64,000 nt of DNA from positions 992,001 through 1,056,000 of the forward strand of contig NZ_JACVMN010000001.1 of NCBI RefSeq assembly GCF_014698935.1, given 5' to 3'. A model generated the notes under the pieces. It had not been told where the DNA came from and did no database searches. It saw nothing but the letters and a program-made list of their open reading frames with translations. The stretch comes from Flagellimonas sp. S3867 (GTDB taxonomy: Bacteria; Bacteroidota; Bacteroidia; Flavobacteriales; Flavobacteriaceae). Position 1 is the stretch's first letter. Every line of letters starts with the position of its first letter. Shown here piece by piece: positions 17,726-26,424 of this stretch. A program made the translations under genes and the position numbers.

Positions 17726-19933
17726 ATGAGTAAAACTATAATTATTTCCAATAGACTGCCAGTACAGTTACAAATAAGTGATGGTGGCCTAAATGCAATT
17801 CCTAGTGTGGGAGGTTTGGCCACCGGCATGAAATCTGTACATAGTGGTGGCGAAAGCTTATGGATAGGGTGGTCAGGCCTTACAGAGGAAGAGACCCCGC
17901 CTTCATTGGAAAAGAAGATTGACAAAGCTTTGGAACAACATGGTTGTGCCAAAGTAAATCTTACTACAAAGGAAATGGAGGGGTTTTATTTTGGATTTAG
18001 CAATCGTACGATTTGGCCTCTTTTTCATTATTTTCTGGAATATTCTGAGTTTGAACTCGATTTTTGGAACATTTACAAGGCTGTAAATCAAAAATTTGCA
18101 GACGCAATTATAGAACATTCAGATGAAAATGATACCCTTTGGGTACACGATTACCAACTCATGTTGGTTCCACAAATGGTTCGGAAAAAAAGACCCAATA
18201 CCTCAATAGGTTTCTTTCTACACATTCCATTTCCTTCTTATGAAATTTTTAGAACATTACCTTGGAGGGAAGAAATTCTAGAAGGACTTTTAGGTTCGGA
18301 TTTAATTGGCTTTCACACGTATGATTACGAGCGTCACTTTTTAAGTTCGGTCAGAAGGCTTTTAGGGCTCGATGTCAGTTTTAATGATATCTACTTAGAT
18401 CATAGGGTAATTAAGGTTGATTCTTTCCCAATGGGCATCGACTATAAAAAGTTTAAGGATGCCGCCATTTCCAACAAAAAGAACATCAAGGAGAAACGCA
18501 GTGACCTTCAAATGAAATTGGATGATCATAAGGCATCTGCCCCGGATACCAAGCTCATTTTGTCCATAGACCGTCTGGATTATAGTAAGGGAATAGCAAA
18601 ACGAATCAACGCCTTCGAATATTTCTTGAACAAATATCCCGAATACAAAGAAAAAGTCCGATTAATCATATTGGCCGTACCATCACGCTCCAATGTTCCC
18701 CAATATCAATTGCTCAAAAAAGAAATCGATGAGTTGGTGGGCAGAATAAATGGAGAGCTATCAACTGTAAATTGGACGCCTATTTGGTATTTTTATCGCT
18801 CGCTTCCGTTTGAAAACCTAATTGACCTGTACACCTCGAGCGATATCGCTTGGTTGACCCCACTTCGAGATGGGATGAATCTAGTTGCCAAAGAGTACAT
18901 TGCAACCAGAATTGACAAAACTGGCGTGCTAATACTAAGCGAAATGGCCGGTTCTGCCTATGAAATGAACGAAGCCCTATTGATCAATCCAAATAATTTC
19001 GAACAACAGGCCGATACGCTGAAAAAAGCGATTACCATGCCCCGGGAAGAGCAAGTAGCGCGAAATATGTTCCTTCAAAACCGATTGGAACGCTATAATG
19101 TTGAGGTATGGGCCAATGAATTTATGGGAGCATTGAATCGGAAAAGTGAAGGAGAGTTCACACGAAAATCCAAAAAACTATCCGATAATATTCAGGGTAA
19201 AGTGCACGAAGATTACAAAAAAGCCAAAAAACGACTGCTATTTTTGGACTATGACGGAACGCTCACGGGATTTCACAAGGATCCCCAAAAGGCATCTCCC
19301 GATGATGAATTATATCAACTTCTGGACAAGCTTCAGAACCAAAAAAACACTACGCTTTATCTGATAAGTGGAAGAGACAAACAAACCTTTACCCGTTGGT
19401 TTCTGCCCAAAAAATATAATATGATCGTGGAGCATGGGGTTTGGATTTCGAAGGATGGTGAAGAATTCAAGCTTTTGGAAAAAGTAAAGGGCGAATGGAT
19501 GGAAAAAATCAAGCCCGTTTTGGAATCGTTTGTCGATCGTACTCCAGGTTCCTTTATTGAAGAGAAAAATTATTCATTGGCATGGCATTATAGAAGCACG
19601 GATCCCGATTTTGGGCAAAAAAGAGCCACAGAACTCAATACTGTTTTGACCAGTCTTATCGGAAATGATGAAATCAGTGTCCTAAACGGCAACAAAGTTG
19701 TTGAAATAAAGAGCAGCAATGTGAACAAAGGAAGGGCTTCTGTACGTATATTAAGTGAGGACGACTATGATTTCGTTCTTGCTATAGGTGATGATTGGAC
19801 AGATGAATTTATGTTTCAAGAACTGCCTGATTCAGCGGTGACGGTCAAAGTGGGGTTAAAGAAAACCCAGGCCAAATACCATGTTGAAAGCACCAAACGC
19901 GTAAGAACACTTTTAAAAAGATTAGCAACATAA
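17726..19933 (+). CDS. otsAB: Bifunctional trehalose-6-phosphate synthase / trehalose-6-phosphatase
   Basis: The 735-residue fusion makes trehalose from UDP-glucose and glucose-6-phosphate. Residues 1-480 are the GT20 synthase: [38 protein letters not shown], and [14 protein letters not shown]. Residues from about 500 are the HAD phosphatase: [13 protein letters not shown] with the nucleophile Asp, LISGRD, and [10 protein letters not shown]. Fusions of this type are common in Bacteroidota and resemble the plant arrangement. It starts 100 bp from the divergent GH15 gene, with a CATTTTTG -7-like element at 17701. The next gene begins one base after its stop. Confidence 0.94.
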   Translation: MSKTIIISNRLPVQLQISDGGLNAIPSVGGLATGMKSVHSGGESLWIGWSGLTEEETPPSLEKKIDKALEQHGCAKVNLTTKEMEGFYFGFSNRTIWPLFHYFLEYSEFELDFWNIYKAVNQKFADAIIEHSDENDTLWVHDYQLMLVPQMVRKKRPNTSIGFFLHIPFPSYEIFRTLPWREEILEGLLGSDLIGFHTYDYERHFLSSVRRLLGLDVSFNDIYLDHRVIKVDSFPMGIDYKKFKDAAISNKKNIKEKRSDLQMKLDDHKASAPDTKLILSIDRLDYSKGIAKRINAFEYFLNKYPEYKEKVRLIILAVPSRSNVPQYQLLKKEIDELVGRINGELSTVNWTPIWYFYRSLPFENLIDLYTSSDIAWLTPLRDGMNLVAKEYIATRIDKTGVLILSEMAGSAYEMNEALLINPNNFEQQADTLKKAITMPREEQVARNMFLQNRLERYNVEVWANEFMGALNRKSEGEFTRKSKKLSDNIQGKVHEDYKKAKKRLLFLDYDGTLTGFHKDPQKASPDDELYQLLDKLQNQKNTTLYLISGRDKQTFTRWFLPKKYNMIVEHGVWISKDGEEFKLLEKVKGEWMEKIKPVLESFVDRTPGSFIEEKNYSLAWHYRSTDPDFGQKRATELNTVLTSLIGNDEISVLNGNKVVEIKSSNVNKGRASVRILSEDDYDFVLAIGDDWTDEFMFQELPDSAVTVKVGLKKTQAKYHVESTKRVRTLLKRLAT

Positions 19934-19934
19934 A

Positions 19935-21455
19935 ATGAACCCCAGATTCTTGATTGCTTTCCTGCTCACCACTTCTACGTATGGGCAGGTGAACACAGAC
20001 GTTTATCTGTTCGATTTGTCTTTGGAACAGGGAAATCCGGTATTGACCAATCCCAAGAATATTTCGAACAATGAAGGGTATGACAATCAACCCTCATTTT
20101 TAGACAACAATACTGTTCTCTTTTCCTCGACAAGGGCTGACCAAACTGATATCAGAAGATTCAATATTGAAGCGGGAAGTACATCTTCCTGGATTTCCAA
20201 CACCCCTACGGGCAGTGAATATTCCCCTTTGAAGATTCCAGGTAGGAATGCGGTTTCTGCCATCCGATTGGATTTGAATGGATTACAACTGCTTTATGAA
20301 TATAATTTGATTACAGGAGAGCCTGTCCCAATTCTTGATGAGTTAAAAGTTGCCTACCATTTATGGTACAACGACCACATTTTAATCTCTTCCGTTTTAG
20401 TTGGTAATCGGTTGGATTTGGTCATGAGCAATCTAGAAGATGGAACCAATCGTACCCTTCGAAAAAATGTGGGTCGTTCGCTCTCAAAAATTCCAAACTC
20501 CAATTTAATCAGCTATATAAGCAAGACTGAGCAACCTTGGCAGATAAAATCCCTTGACCCAAACTCTGGAATTACAAATTACATCGCCAATGTTCCGGAA
20601 GAAAGTGAGGACATCTGTTGGTTGAATGCCACTACTATTTTATCTGGAATCGGAAAATCATTGATGAAGTTAAATACTGAAAACGAAGAGGAATGGAGCA
20701 CGGTAATGCTTTTTCAACAGGAAGAAATCAATAACATTAGTCGTATCGCGGTAAATGAGAACAGAACCAGATTGGCATTTGTGGCAGAAGAATCCATATT
20801 TAGGTTAATTGACAGACAGGTAAGTACTTTCAACAATAGGGATTTATTAGGTTTTGTGTCCTGCTATTCAGAAAATGTGCTTGTCCAACGTTTTCCTAAT
20901 GAAACAATGTATCAAGGGAGGCAAAAAATGACCGAAAACTATGATCGTTTCTATCAGAATACTAAAGATGCCAAGGTCGAAGTGGTCAACCGCATTCAAA
21001 TTGGAAATACGGTAATAGACGAGGAAATTAGCCGGGTAGACGGGCGCAAAGGACACCAAGTAGCCATTTATGAGGTCAAAAATGGTTTTATAGACTCCAT
21101 GCGGTTTATCTTTCCAGATCGGGAGACCAACGATTCAGAATCAGTGGTGCAAACACAGTTGGATGCCTACAATGCACGGGATATTGATGCCTTTATGGCC
21201 ACTTTTTCTGATGATATTGAACTGCTTAACTTTCCTAACAAGCTCGCTCAAAAAGGTACCCTAAAGATGAAGGCCTCCTACGAAGAATTTTTCGAATCAA
21301 CTCCAGATTTGCATTGCGAAATCAAGAATAGAATCGTTATTGGCAATAAGGTAATTGACGAAGAGTTTGTAACTGCCAACGGTTCAAGTTTCGGCGCAGT
21401 AGCCATTTATGAAGTGGAAAATGGCAAGATCGCGAAAGTCACTTTTTTAAGATAA
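19935..21455 (+). CDS. Secreted propeller protein with two NTF2/SnoaL-like domains
   Basis: The 506-residue product starts with a signal peptide (MNPRFLIAFLLTTSTYG/Q). Residues 25-275 resemble a TolB/PD40-type beta-propeller (NNEGYDNQPSFLDNNTVLFS; repeated short strands). Two tandem NTF2-like domains follow, about 290-390 and 400-506: each has a FxxCYSENVLV/FMATFSDDIEL start, a NRIxIGNxVIDEE middle and a VAIYEVxNGxI end. They are clearly a duplication. It starts 1 bp after the trehalose synthase gene and is likely cotranscribed, though the functional link is unclear. Confidence 0.75.
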   Translation: MNPRFLIAFLLTTSTYGQVNTDVYLFDLSLEQGNPVLTNPKNISNNEGYDNQPSFLDNNTVLFSSTRADQTDIRRFNIEAGSTSSWISNTPTGSEYSPLKIPGRNAVSAIRLDLNGLQLLYEYNLITGEPVPILDELKVAYHLWYNDHILISSVLVGNRLDLVMSNLEDGTNRTLRKNVGRSLSKIPNSNLISYISKTEQPWQIKSLDPNSGITNYIANVPEESEDICWLNATTILSGIGKSLMKLNTENEEEWSTVMLFQQEEINNISRIAVNENRTRLAFVAEESIFRLIDRQVSTFNNRDLLGFVSCYSENVLVQRFPNETMYQGRQKMTENYDRFYQNTKDAKVEVVNRIQIGNTVIDEEISRVDGRKGHQVAIYEVKNGFIDSMRFIFPDRETNDSESVVQTQLDAYNARDIDAFMATFSDDIELLNFPNKLAQKGTLKMKASYEEFFESTPDLHCEIKNRIVIGNKVIDEEFVTANGSSFGAVAIYEVENGKIAKVTFLR

Positions 21456-21579
21456 GCCCATCACATTGTAAAAAGGAATTATACCCACACCAAATAGATA
21501 TTGTTCTTTAATTTGCTCTTATCTTTTTACTGATTTTTAGTACATTCATGCACTTCTTAAAAACAAAACTTGATAGCTC

Positions 21580-22083
21580 ATGAAATATATTCTTCCCTTT
21601 TGCCTGTTTTTGACCGTTACCCTCAGCTTTGGTCAAGCAGAAACTGAATTTGACAAGCCCTATATTTCACTAGGAGTCATTGTTTCTGATTTGGATGCAT
21701 CCCTTGATTTTTACACCGAGGTAATTGGCATGAAACAAACCGGTGAGTTCAGTGTAACTGGACCCATTGGCGAAAGTACCGGTTTAACCGGAGGGGTTCC
21801 TTTTGATGTAAAGGTGCTAAAGTTATATGACGACCCCAATGCAACGGAGTATAAGTTGATGTCCTTCAAAAATGACAAGAATACTCCAGAAAAGTATATA
21901 CAAGAGCGTAACGGCATGCGGTACACCACTATTTTTCTAAAATCAGTTGAAGGTGTACTCAAACGAATAAAGTCCAACAACATTAAATTATTGGGAGAAA
22001 CCCCTATCGAACTCCCAGATGGAAAAACTTTTATACTTGTCCAGGATCCCGATGGTGTTTTTATTGAGCTTATTGGAAATTAA
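21580..22083 (+). CDS. Secreted VOC (glyoxalase/dioxygenase superfamily) protein
   Basis: The 167-residue protein has a signal peptide (MKYILPFCLFLTVTLSFGQ) and one VOC fold: ISLGVIVSDLDASLDFYTEVIGM at the start and FILVQDPDGVFIELIGN at the end. VOC proteins bind metals and act on small molecules, but a substrate cannot be read from sequence. Export of a single VOC domain is somewhat unusual. The M28 peptidase gene follows after 11 bp and is probably in the same transcript. Confidence 0.85.
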   Translation: MKYILPFCLFLTVTLSFGQAETEFDKPYISLGVIVSDLDASLDFYTEVIGMKQTGEFSVTGPIGESTGLTGGVPFDVKVLKLYDDPNATEYKLMSFKNDKNTPEKYIQERNGMRYTTIFLKSVEGVLKRIKSNNIKLLGETPIELPDGKTFILVQDPDGVFIELIGN

Positions 22084-22094
22084 ATGCTAGAAAG

Positions 22095-23429
22095 ATGAAG
22101 CAATTTTACACTTTATTATTGGTGCTATTTTGCCTTGCACCTATTTATTCACAGTCTGATTCTAGATTGTACGATATCATTAACAATGTTTCCGTAGAAA
22201 GAATAAAAAATGATGTCACCACTTTGGCCAACTTCGGAACACGCCATACTTTGAGCGATACGGTTTCGCAAACCCGTGGAATTGGTGCAGCAAGAAGATG
22301 GATAAAATCGGAATTTGAGAAGACCTCGTCCAAATGTAACGGATGTCTTGAGGTATTTTACCAAAAAAACTTGGTAAAAAAAGGAGAAGGCGCAAGAATT
22401 GTTAAGGATGTTTGGGTGGTTAATGTGGTTGCCATACAAAGAGGGACCAAATTCCCGAATCGTTTTATCATAATGAGCGGGGATATCGATTCCCGAGTCA
22501 GTGATCCCAACAATTTTACATCGGACTCTCCAGGAGCCAATGACAATGCCAGTGGTATGGCAGGTACTATTGAAGCAGCGAGGGTCTTGTCCAACTACCA
22601 ATTTGAAAACAGCATTATTTATGTTGGACTTTCTGGGGAAGAGCAAGGGCTTTTCGGAGGAAAAGGTTTGGCAGCCCACGCCAAGGCAAAAGGTTGGGAA
22701 ATCATTGGAATCTTAAACAACGATATGATCGGGAACATCACAGGAGTTGACGGAGTGGTCAGCAACCGTGATTTCCGTATTTTCTCCGAACCTGTACCTC
22801 ATACCGAAACTGAAGACGAACGCCGAGCCAGACGGTTTTACGGAGGTGAAGTTGATGGCATCTCCCGTCAATTGGCCAGATATGTGCACAAAACCACAAA
22901 AACGTACATGCCCGAAATGAACCCTATGATGATCTATCGCTTAGATCGTTTCGGAAGAGGCGGGCATCACAGACCTTTTAACGATGTTGGTTTCGCTGGG
23001 ATTAGAATCATGGAAGCCCATGAAAACTACACCCAACAACATCAAGATATTCGGGTAGAAGATGGTATCGCCTATGGAGACGTATTGGAACATGTAAACT
23101 TTGAGTATGCAAAGAAACTAACTTCCGTCAATGCTATCAATTTAGCATCAATTGCCTGGGCTCCCCCATCCCCTTCTACAGTTGAAATTGGTGGAATTGT
23201 TGAACCTTCGGCCAAACTAAAATGGAATAAGATAGAAGGTGCCGTTGGTTATAAAATATATTGGAGAAACACTACTTCTCCCACCTGGGACAATTCAAAA
23301 TATGTAGGTGATGTTTCCGAATACGTCCTAAATGGTATTGTTATTGATAATTTCTTTTTCGGAGTCGCATCCGTGGGAAAAGATGGACATGAAAGCCCGG
23401 TAACCTTTCCCAACAAAATCTTTAGATAA
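22095..23429 (+). CDS. M28-family metallopeptidase with FnIII-like C-terminus
   Basis: The 444-residue protein has a signal peptide (ending YSQSDS) and a di-zinc aminopeptidase fold. Metal/catalytic motifs seen are PGANDNASG, SGEEQGLFGG (general-base Glu and metal Glu), ILNNDMIGN and EAHENY. The first metal-ligand position, usually His in a GHLDS-type motif, reads SGDIDSR here, so Asp replaces His. Residues from about 355 form a fibronectin-III-like module (PSAKLKWNKIEGAVGYKIYW). It probably degrades peptides outside the inner membrane. Confidence 0.88.
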   Translation: MKQFYTLLLVLFCLAPIYSQSDSRLYDIINNVSVERIKNDVTTLANFGTRHTLSDTVSQTRGIGAARRWIKSEFEKTSSKCNGCLEVFYQKNLVKKGEGARIVKDVWVVNVVAIQRGTKFPNRFIIMSGDIDSRVSDPNNFTSDSPGANDNASGMAGTIEAARVLSNYQFENSIIYVGLSGEEQGLFGGKGLAAHAKAKGWEIIGILNNDMIGNITGVDGVVSNRDFRIFSEPVPHTETEDERRARRFYGGEVDGISRQLARYVHKTTKTYMPEMNPMMIYRLDRFGRGGHHRPFNDVGFAGIRIMEAHENYTQQHQDIRVEDGIAYGDVLEHVNFEYAKKLTSVNAINLASIAWAPPSPSTVEIGGIVEPSAKLKWNKIEGAVGYKIYWRNTTSPTWDNSKYVGDVSEYVLNGIVIDNFFFGVASVGKDGHESPVTFPNKIFR

Positions 23430-23450
23430 TAAAGCTGTAATCTTAAATAC

Positions 23451-23480
23451 TGACACACTGAGTCTGTCGATGTGTTGTCA
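23451..23480. repeat. Imperfect palindromic repeat between peptidase genes
   Basis: TGACACAC and GTGTTGTCA are imperfect inverted arms around TGAGTCTGTCGAT. It resembles a degenerate form of the CACTGAGCCTGTCGAAGTG element that I recall as frequent in flavobacterial genomes. Family assignment is from memory. Confidence 0.45.
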
Positions 23481-23511
23481 AAGGAGCAGTCAAAAGTTTT
23501 GATAGCAACAT

Positions 23512-25125
23512 ATGAAACATTATTTCACATTTATTCTGTTACTATGCGCAACGCATTTTTCCGTATCCCAAAATTTTACCAGACAAGATACGCTTAGAGG
23601 GAGCATAACTCCAGAACGTGCGTGGTGGGATTTGAATTATTATGATCTCAACATCAAGGTTGACCCTGAGACGGAAACCATCGGAGGACATAACGTGATA
23701 CGATACAAAGTATTAGAAGAAGCCGATGTGCTACAAATTGATTTACAAAAACCCTTGAAAATTGCATCCATTTCCCAAGACGGGCAAGAACTAGATTTCA
23801 CTTCTGAAGGGGCTGCACATTTTGTAAAATTGAAAAAGAAACAAATCCCCGGGGCTTTCAACCATGTGATTGTTAAGTATTCCGGTAAGCCAAAAAAGGC
23901 TTTACGGGCACCTTGGGATGGTGGTTTTTCATGGGAAAGGGACAAACGAGGAAACCCGTTTGCCGCAACTTCGTGCCAAGGATTGGGGGCCAGTGTTTGG
24001 TGGCCCAACAAAGATCATATGTACGACGAGGTGGATAGTATGCGTATTAGTGTCGCTGTGCCTAAAACGTTGATGAACGTTTCAAATGGAAGACTACGAA
24101 GGGTAGATGAAAACAAAGAAAATAAAATCTACACCTGGTTCGTATCCAATCCTATAAACAATTATTGTGTAAATGTAAATATTGGGGATTACGCCTATTT
24201 CGGTGAAAAATATCAAGGTGAAAAAGGTGAATTGGATGTGGATTATTATGTACTGCGCCACAATTTGAAAAAAGCAAAGGAACAGTTCAAGCAAACTTCC
24301 ATGATGTTGGAGGCATTTGAACACTGGTTTGGCCCCTACCCTTTCTATGAAGATAGTTTTAAACTTGTAGAAGTACCATACTTGGGTATGGAACATCAAA
24401 GTTCGGTAACCTATGGAAATCAATATCAAAATGGTTATTTGGGCAAAGACCTATCCAAATCTGGTTGGGGACTAAAATTTGATTTTATCATCATTCATGA
24501 GGGTGGACACGAATGGTTTGCCAATAATATTACATACAAGGATATTGCCGATATGTGGATTCATGAAAGCTTTACCGCCTATTCTGAAAACCTATATTTA
24601 GATTATCACTTTGGAAAAAAAGCTTCCGCGGAATATGTCATTGGCACTCGCAATAATATCCAAAACGATATTCCAATCATTGGAACCTATAACGTGAACA
24701 AGAAAGGTTCAGGGGACATGTATTACAAAGGTGCAAATATGTTGCATACACTAAGACAATTGATTGAAGATGATGAATTGTGGAGGCAGATTCTAAGAGG
24801 GGTTAATGAAGAGTTTTACCACCAAACCGTTACATCAGTACAAATTGAAAACTATATCAGTGAAAAAACCGGAAAAGACCTCTCCGCTTTCTTTAATCAG
24901 TATTTAAGAACTACAATGATTCCGAAGCTGGAATATTCACTTTCAGGAAACACCCTAAAATTTCGGTATGTAAACGTAGTAGATGATTTTGATATGCCAA
25001 TTCGAGTCTACGTAAATGAAAAAGAGCATTGGATTTTCCCTAACTCAAACTGGAAAACTGAAGCTTTAAAGGGCGATAGCCTTGTTTTTGACAACAACTT
25101 TTATATAGAAACCAAAAAGATATAA
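23512..25125 (+). CDS. M1-family aminopeptidase (short form), secreted
   Basis: The 537-residue zinc aminopeptidase starts with a signal peptide (MKHYFTFILLLCATHFSVSQ). It has the exopeptidase motif LGMEHQSS (replacing the classic GAMEN) and the zinc site H329-E-G-G-H333 with the third ligand E352 in WIHESFTAYSEN. The large C-terminal helical domain of aminopeptidase N is missing, as is normal for this short group. It probably works with the M28 enzyme upstream in extracytoplasmic peptide use. Confidence 0.92.
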   Translation: MKHYFTFILLLCATHFSVSQNFTRQDTLRGSITPERAWWDLNYYDLNIKVDPETETIGGHNVIRYKVLEEADVLQIDLQKPLKIASISQDGQELDFTSEGAAHFVKLKKKQIPGAFNHVIVKYSGKPKKALRAPWDGGFSWERDKRGNPFAATSCQGLGASVWWPNKDHMYDEVDSMRISVAVPKTLMNVSNGRLRRVDENKENKIYTWFVSNPINNYCVNVNIGDYAYFGEKYQGEKGELDVDYYVLRHNLKKAKEQFKQTSMMLEAFEHWFGPYPFYEDSFKLVEVPYLGMEHQSSVTYGNQYQNGYLGKDLSKSGWGLKFDFIIIHEGGHEWFANNITYKDIADMWIHESFTAYSENLYLDYHFGKKASAEYVIGTRNNIQNDIPIIGTYNVNKKGSGDMYYKGANMLHTLRQLIEDDELWRQILRGVNEEFYHQTVTSVQIENYISEKTGKDLSAFFNQYLRTTMIPKLEYSLSGNTLKFRYVNVVDDFDMPIRVYVNEKEHWIFPNSNWKTEALKGDSLVFDNNFYIETKKI

Positions 25126-25126
25126 G

Positions 25127-25702
25127 TTGGACCAATATCCAGAGCTATATTTTAAAAATGATTCAGGATGGAGAGATTGGTTACATGAAAACCATACCAA
25201 ATCTGAAGGAATCTACTTGATTTTTTACAAAGTGGACCATAAAATGGATAGCATGCGATGGGAAGAAGCCGTCCGTGTAGCCTTATGTTATGGTTGGATT
25301 GATAGTACGGTAAAAAGTCTCGGCAATGGCAAACGAAGACAATATTTCTGTCCAAGAAAACCCAAAAGTGTTTGGAGCAAGGTCAATAAAGATCATATTA
25401 AGGATCTTACCAAAAATAACCACATGCATATAAGCGGTCTTGCCGTAATCAATGCTGCTAAAAAAAATGGTTCATGGGCAGCTTTGGACGAGGTGGAAAA
25501 TGGTGTTATTCCAAAAGATTTACAAAAAGCTTTTGATGCCAATAAAATGGCTTTTGAAAATTTTCAAAACTTCACCAGGAGCCAGCGAAAAAGCTATCTA
25601 TATTGGTTAAATCAGGCAAAAAGGGAAGAAACTAGACAAAAACGAATCTCGGAAACAATTAAAATGTGCGAAGCTAATATCAAAACGAGGACCAGCCGTT
25701 AA
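25127..25702 (+). CDS. YdeI/OmpD-associated family protein
   Basis: The 191-residue cytoplasmic protein matches the YdeI family: WRDWLHENHTKSEGIYLIFYK near the N-terminus, then AVRVALCYGWIDSTVKSL and RKSYLYWLNQAKREETRQKRI. Members have been linked to bacteriocin or stress tolerance but their biochemistry is unknown. The start is a TTG one base after the stop of the M1 peptidase gene, and homology extends to that point; the next in-frame ATG would cut into the conserved N-terminus. Confidence 0.87.
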   Translation: MDQYPELYFKNDSGWRDWLHENHTKSEGIYLIFYKVDHKMDSMRWEEAVRVALCYGWIDSTVKSLGNGKRRQYFCPRKPKSVWSKVNKDHIKDLTKNNHMHISGLAVINAAKKNGSWAALDEVENGVIPKDLQKAFDANKMAFENFQNFTRSQRKSYLYWLNQAKREETRQKRISETIKMCEANIKTRTSR

Positions 25703-25724
25703 TTTTCCATTTTTGATGAAGTTA

Positions 25725-26207
25725 TCATGGAGACATGGTATTTACAAATGCTTTCCATTTCTCAATATCACCATCAATGTTAAAGCTTTTATTCTTTTTA
25801 AAAAGAGTTGAAAGTCCTCCCGCAACAGAGCCAAATATGGCACCGAGGACCGACATGGACGCAACATTGTCTCCTGTTGAAGTTGCTCCGTACAATCCGC
25901 CATCCTCACCAGCTGCGACACCTAAAACCACCCCAACAGCTGTTCCGGTCAAGGCTCCAACACCAACATTGGTGCCGCCTGACCTTCCGGTTTTTATTTT
26001 TCCAATATTGCTCACTGGTAAGTTTAATGCCAATTTTTTGGTTTTCAATTGAAGTTCTTTATTCCCCAATGATTGTATTTTTCCCTTGGCAATTTTATTT
26101 CCCTGAAGATCAAATACTCGTATAAACATTCCGGTGGTATTCGAACTCTCCTGCGAAAAGGAATTTATTGAAAAAAGCAAAGCAAAAGCAAAAAGTGAAA
26201 GTTTCAT
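25725..26207 (-). CDS. Secreted glycine-zipper-like hypothetical protein
   Basis: The 160-residue product has a clear signal peptide if started at 26207 (MKLSLFAFALLFSINSFSQ); an upstream in-frame codon at 26231 would add eight residues before it. After a small beta-rich part (IRVFDLQGNKIAKGKIQSLG) comes a glycine/alanine-rich stretch, residues about 75-140, with TNVGVGALTGTAVGVVLGVAAGED and ASMSVLGAIFGSVAGGLSTLF, which looks like a membrane-associating glycine zipper. No function is recognised. It is convergent with the YdeI-like gene. Confidence 0.7.
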   Translation of the reverse strand: MKLSLFAFALLFSINSFSQESSNTTGMFIRVFDLQGNKIAKGKIQSLGNKELQLKTKKLALNLPVSNIGKIKTGRSGGTNVGVGALTGTAVGVVLGVAAGEDGGLYGATSTGDNVASMSVLGAIFGSVAGGLSTLFKKNKSFNIDGDIEKWKAFVNTMSP

Positions 26208-26424
26208 AAGGTTGGTTTGTAAAGATGACAATGGGAGGAAACCTCTTAAAGATGCTAATTTTACATCAAAAAATCAACCAAATAGCTTAAAAACAGCTTT
26301 TTAATTTAATATTCAAACCGTTTTTACTGTGATGTACCAAGGATTATTACAAAGTTGGCCTTAACACCTTTTTAAGAAATCCACTAGCCGTTTTTGGTAT
26401 CTTTAGGCGACTAATTTAACTCAA

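Noticed and set aside
25735..26052. 105-codon plus-strand frame opposite the glycine-zipper gene
   Set aside because: Pro/Thr/Ala-rich antisense of glycine-rich codons; the minus-strand frame has a proper signal peptide.
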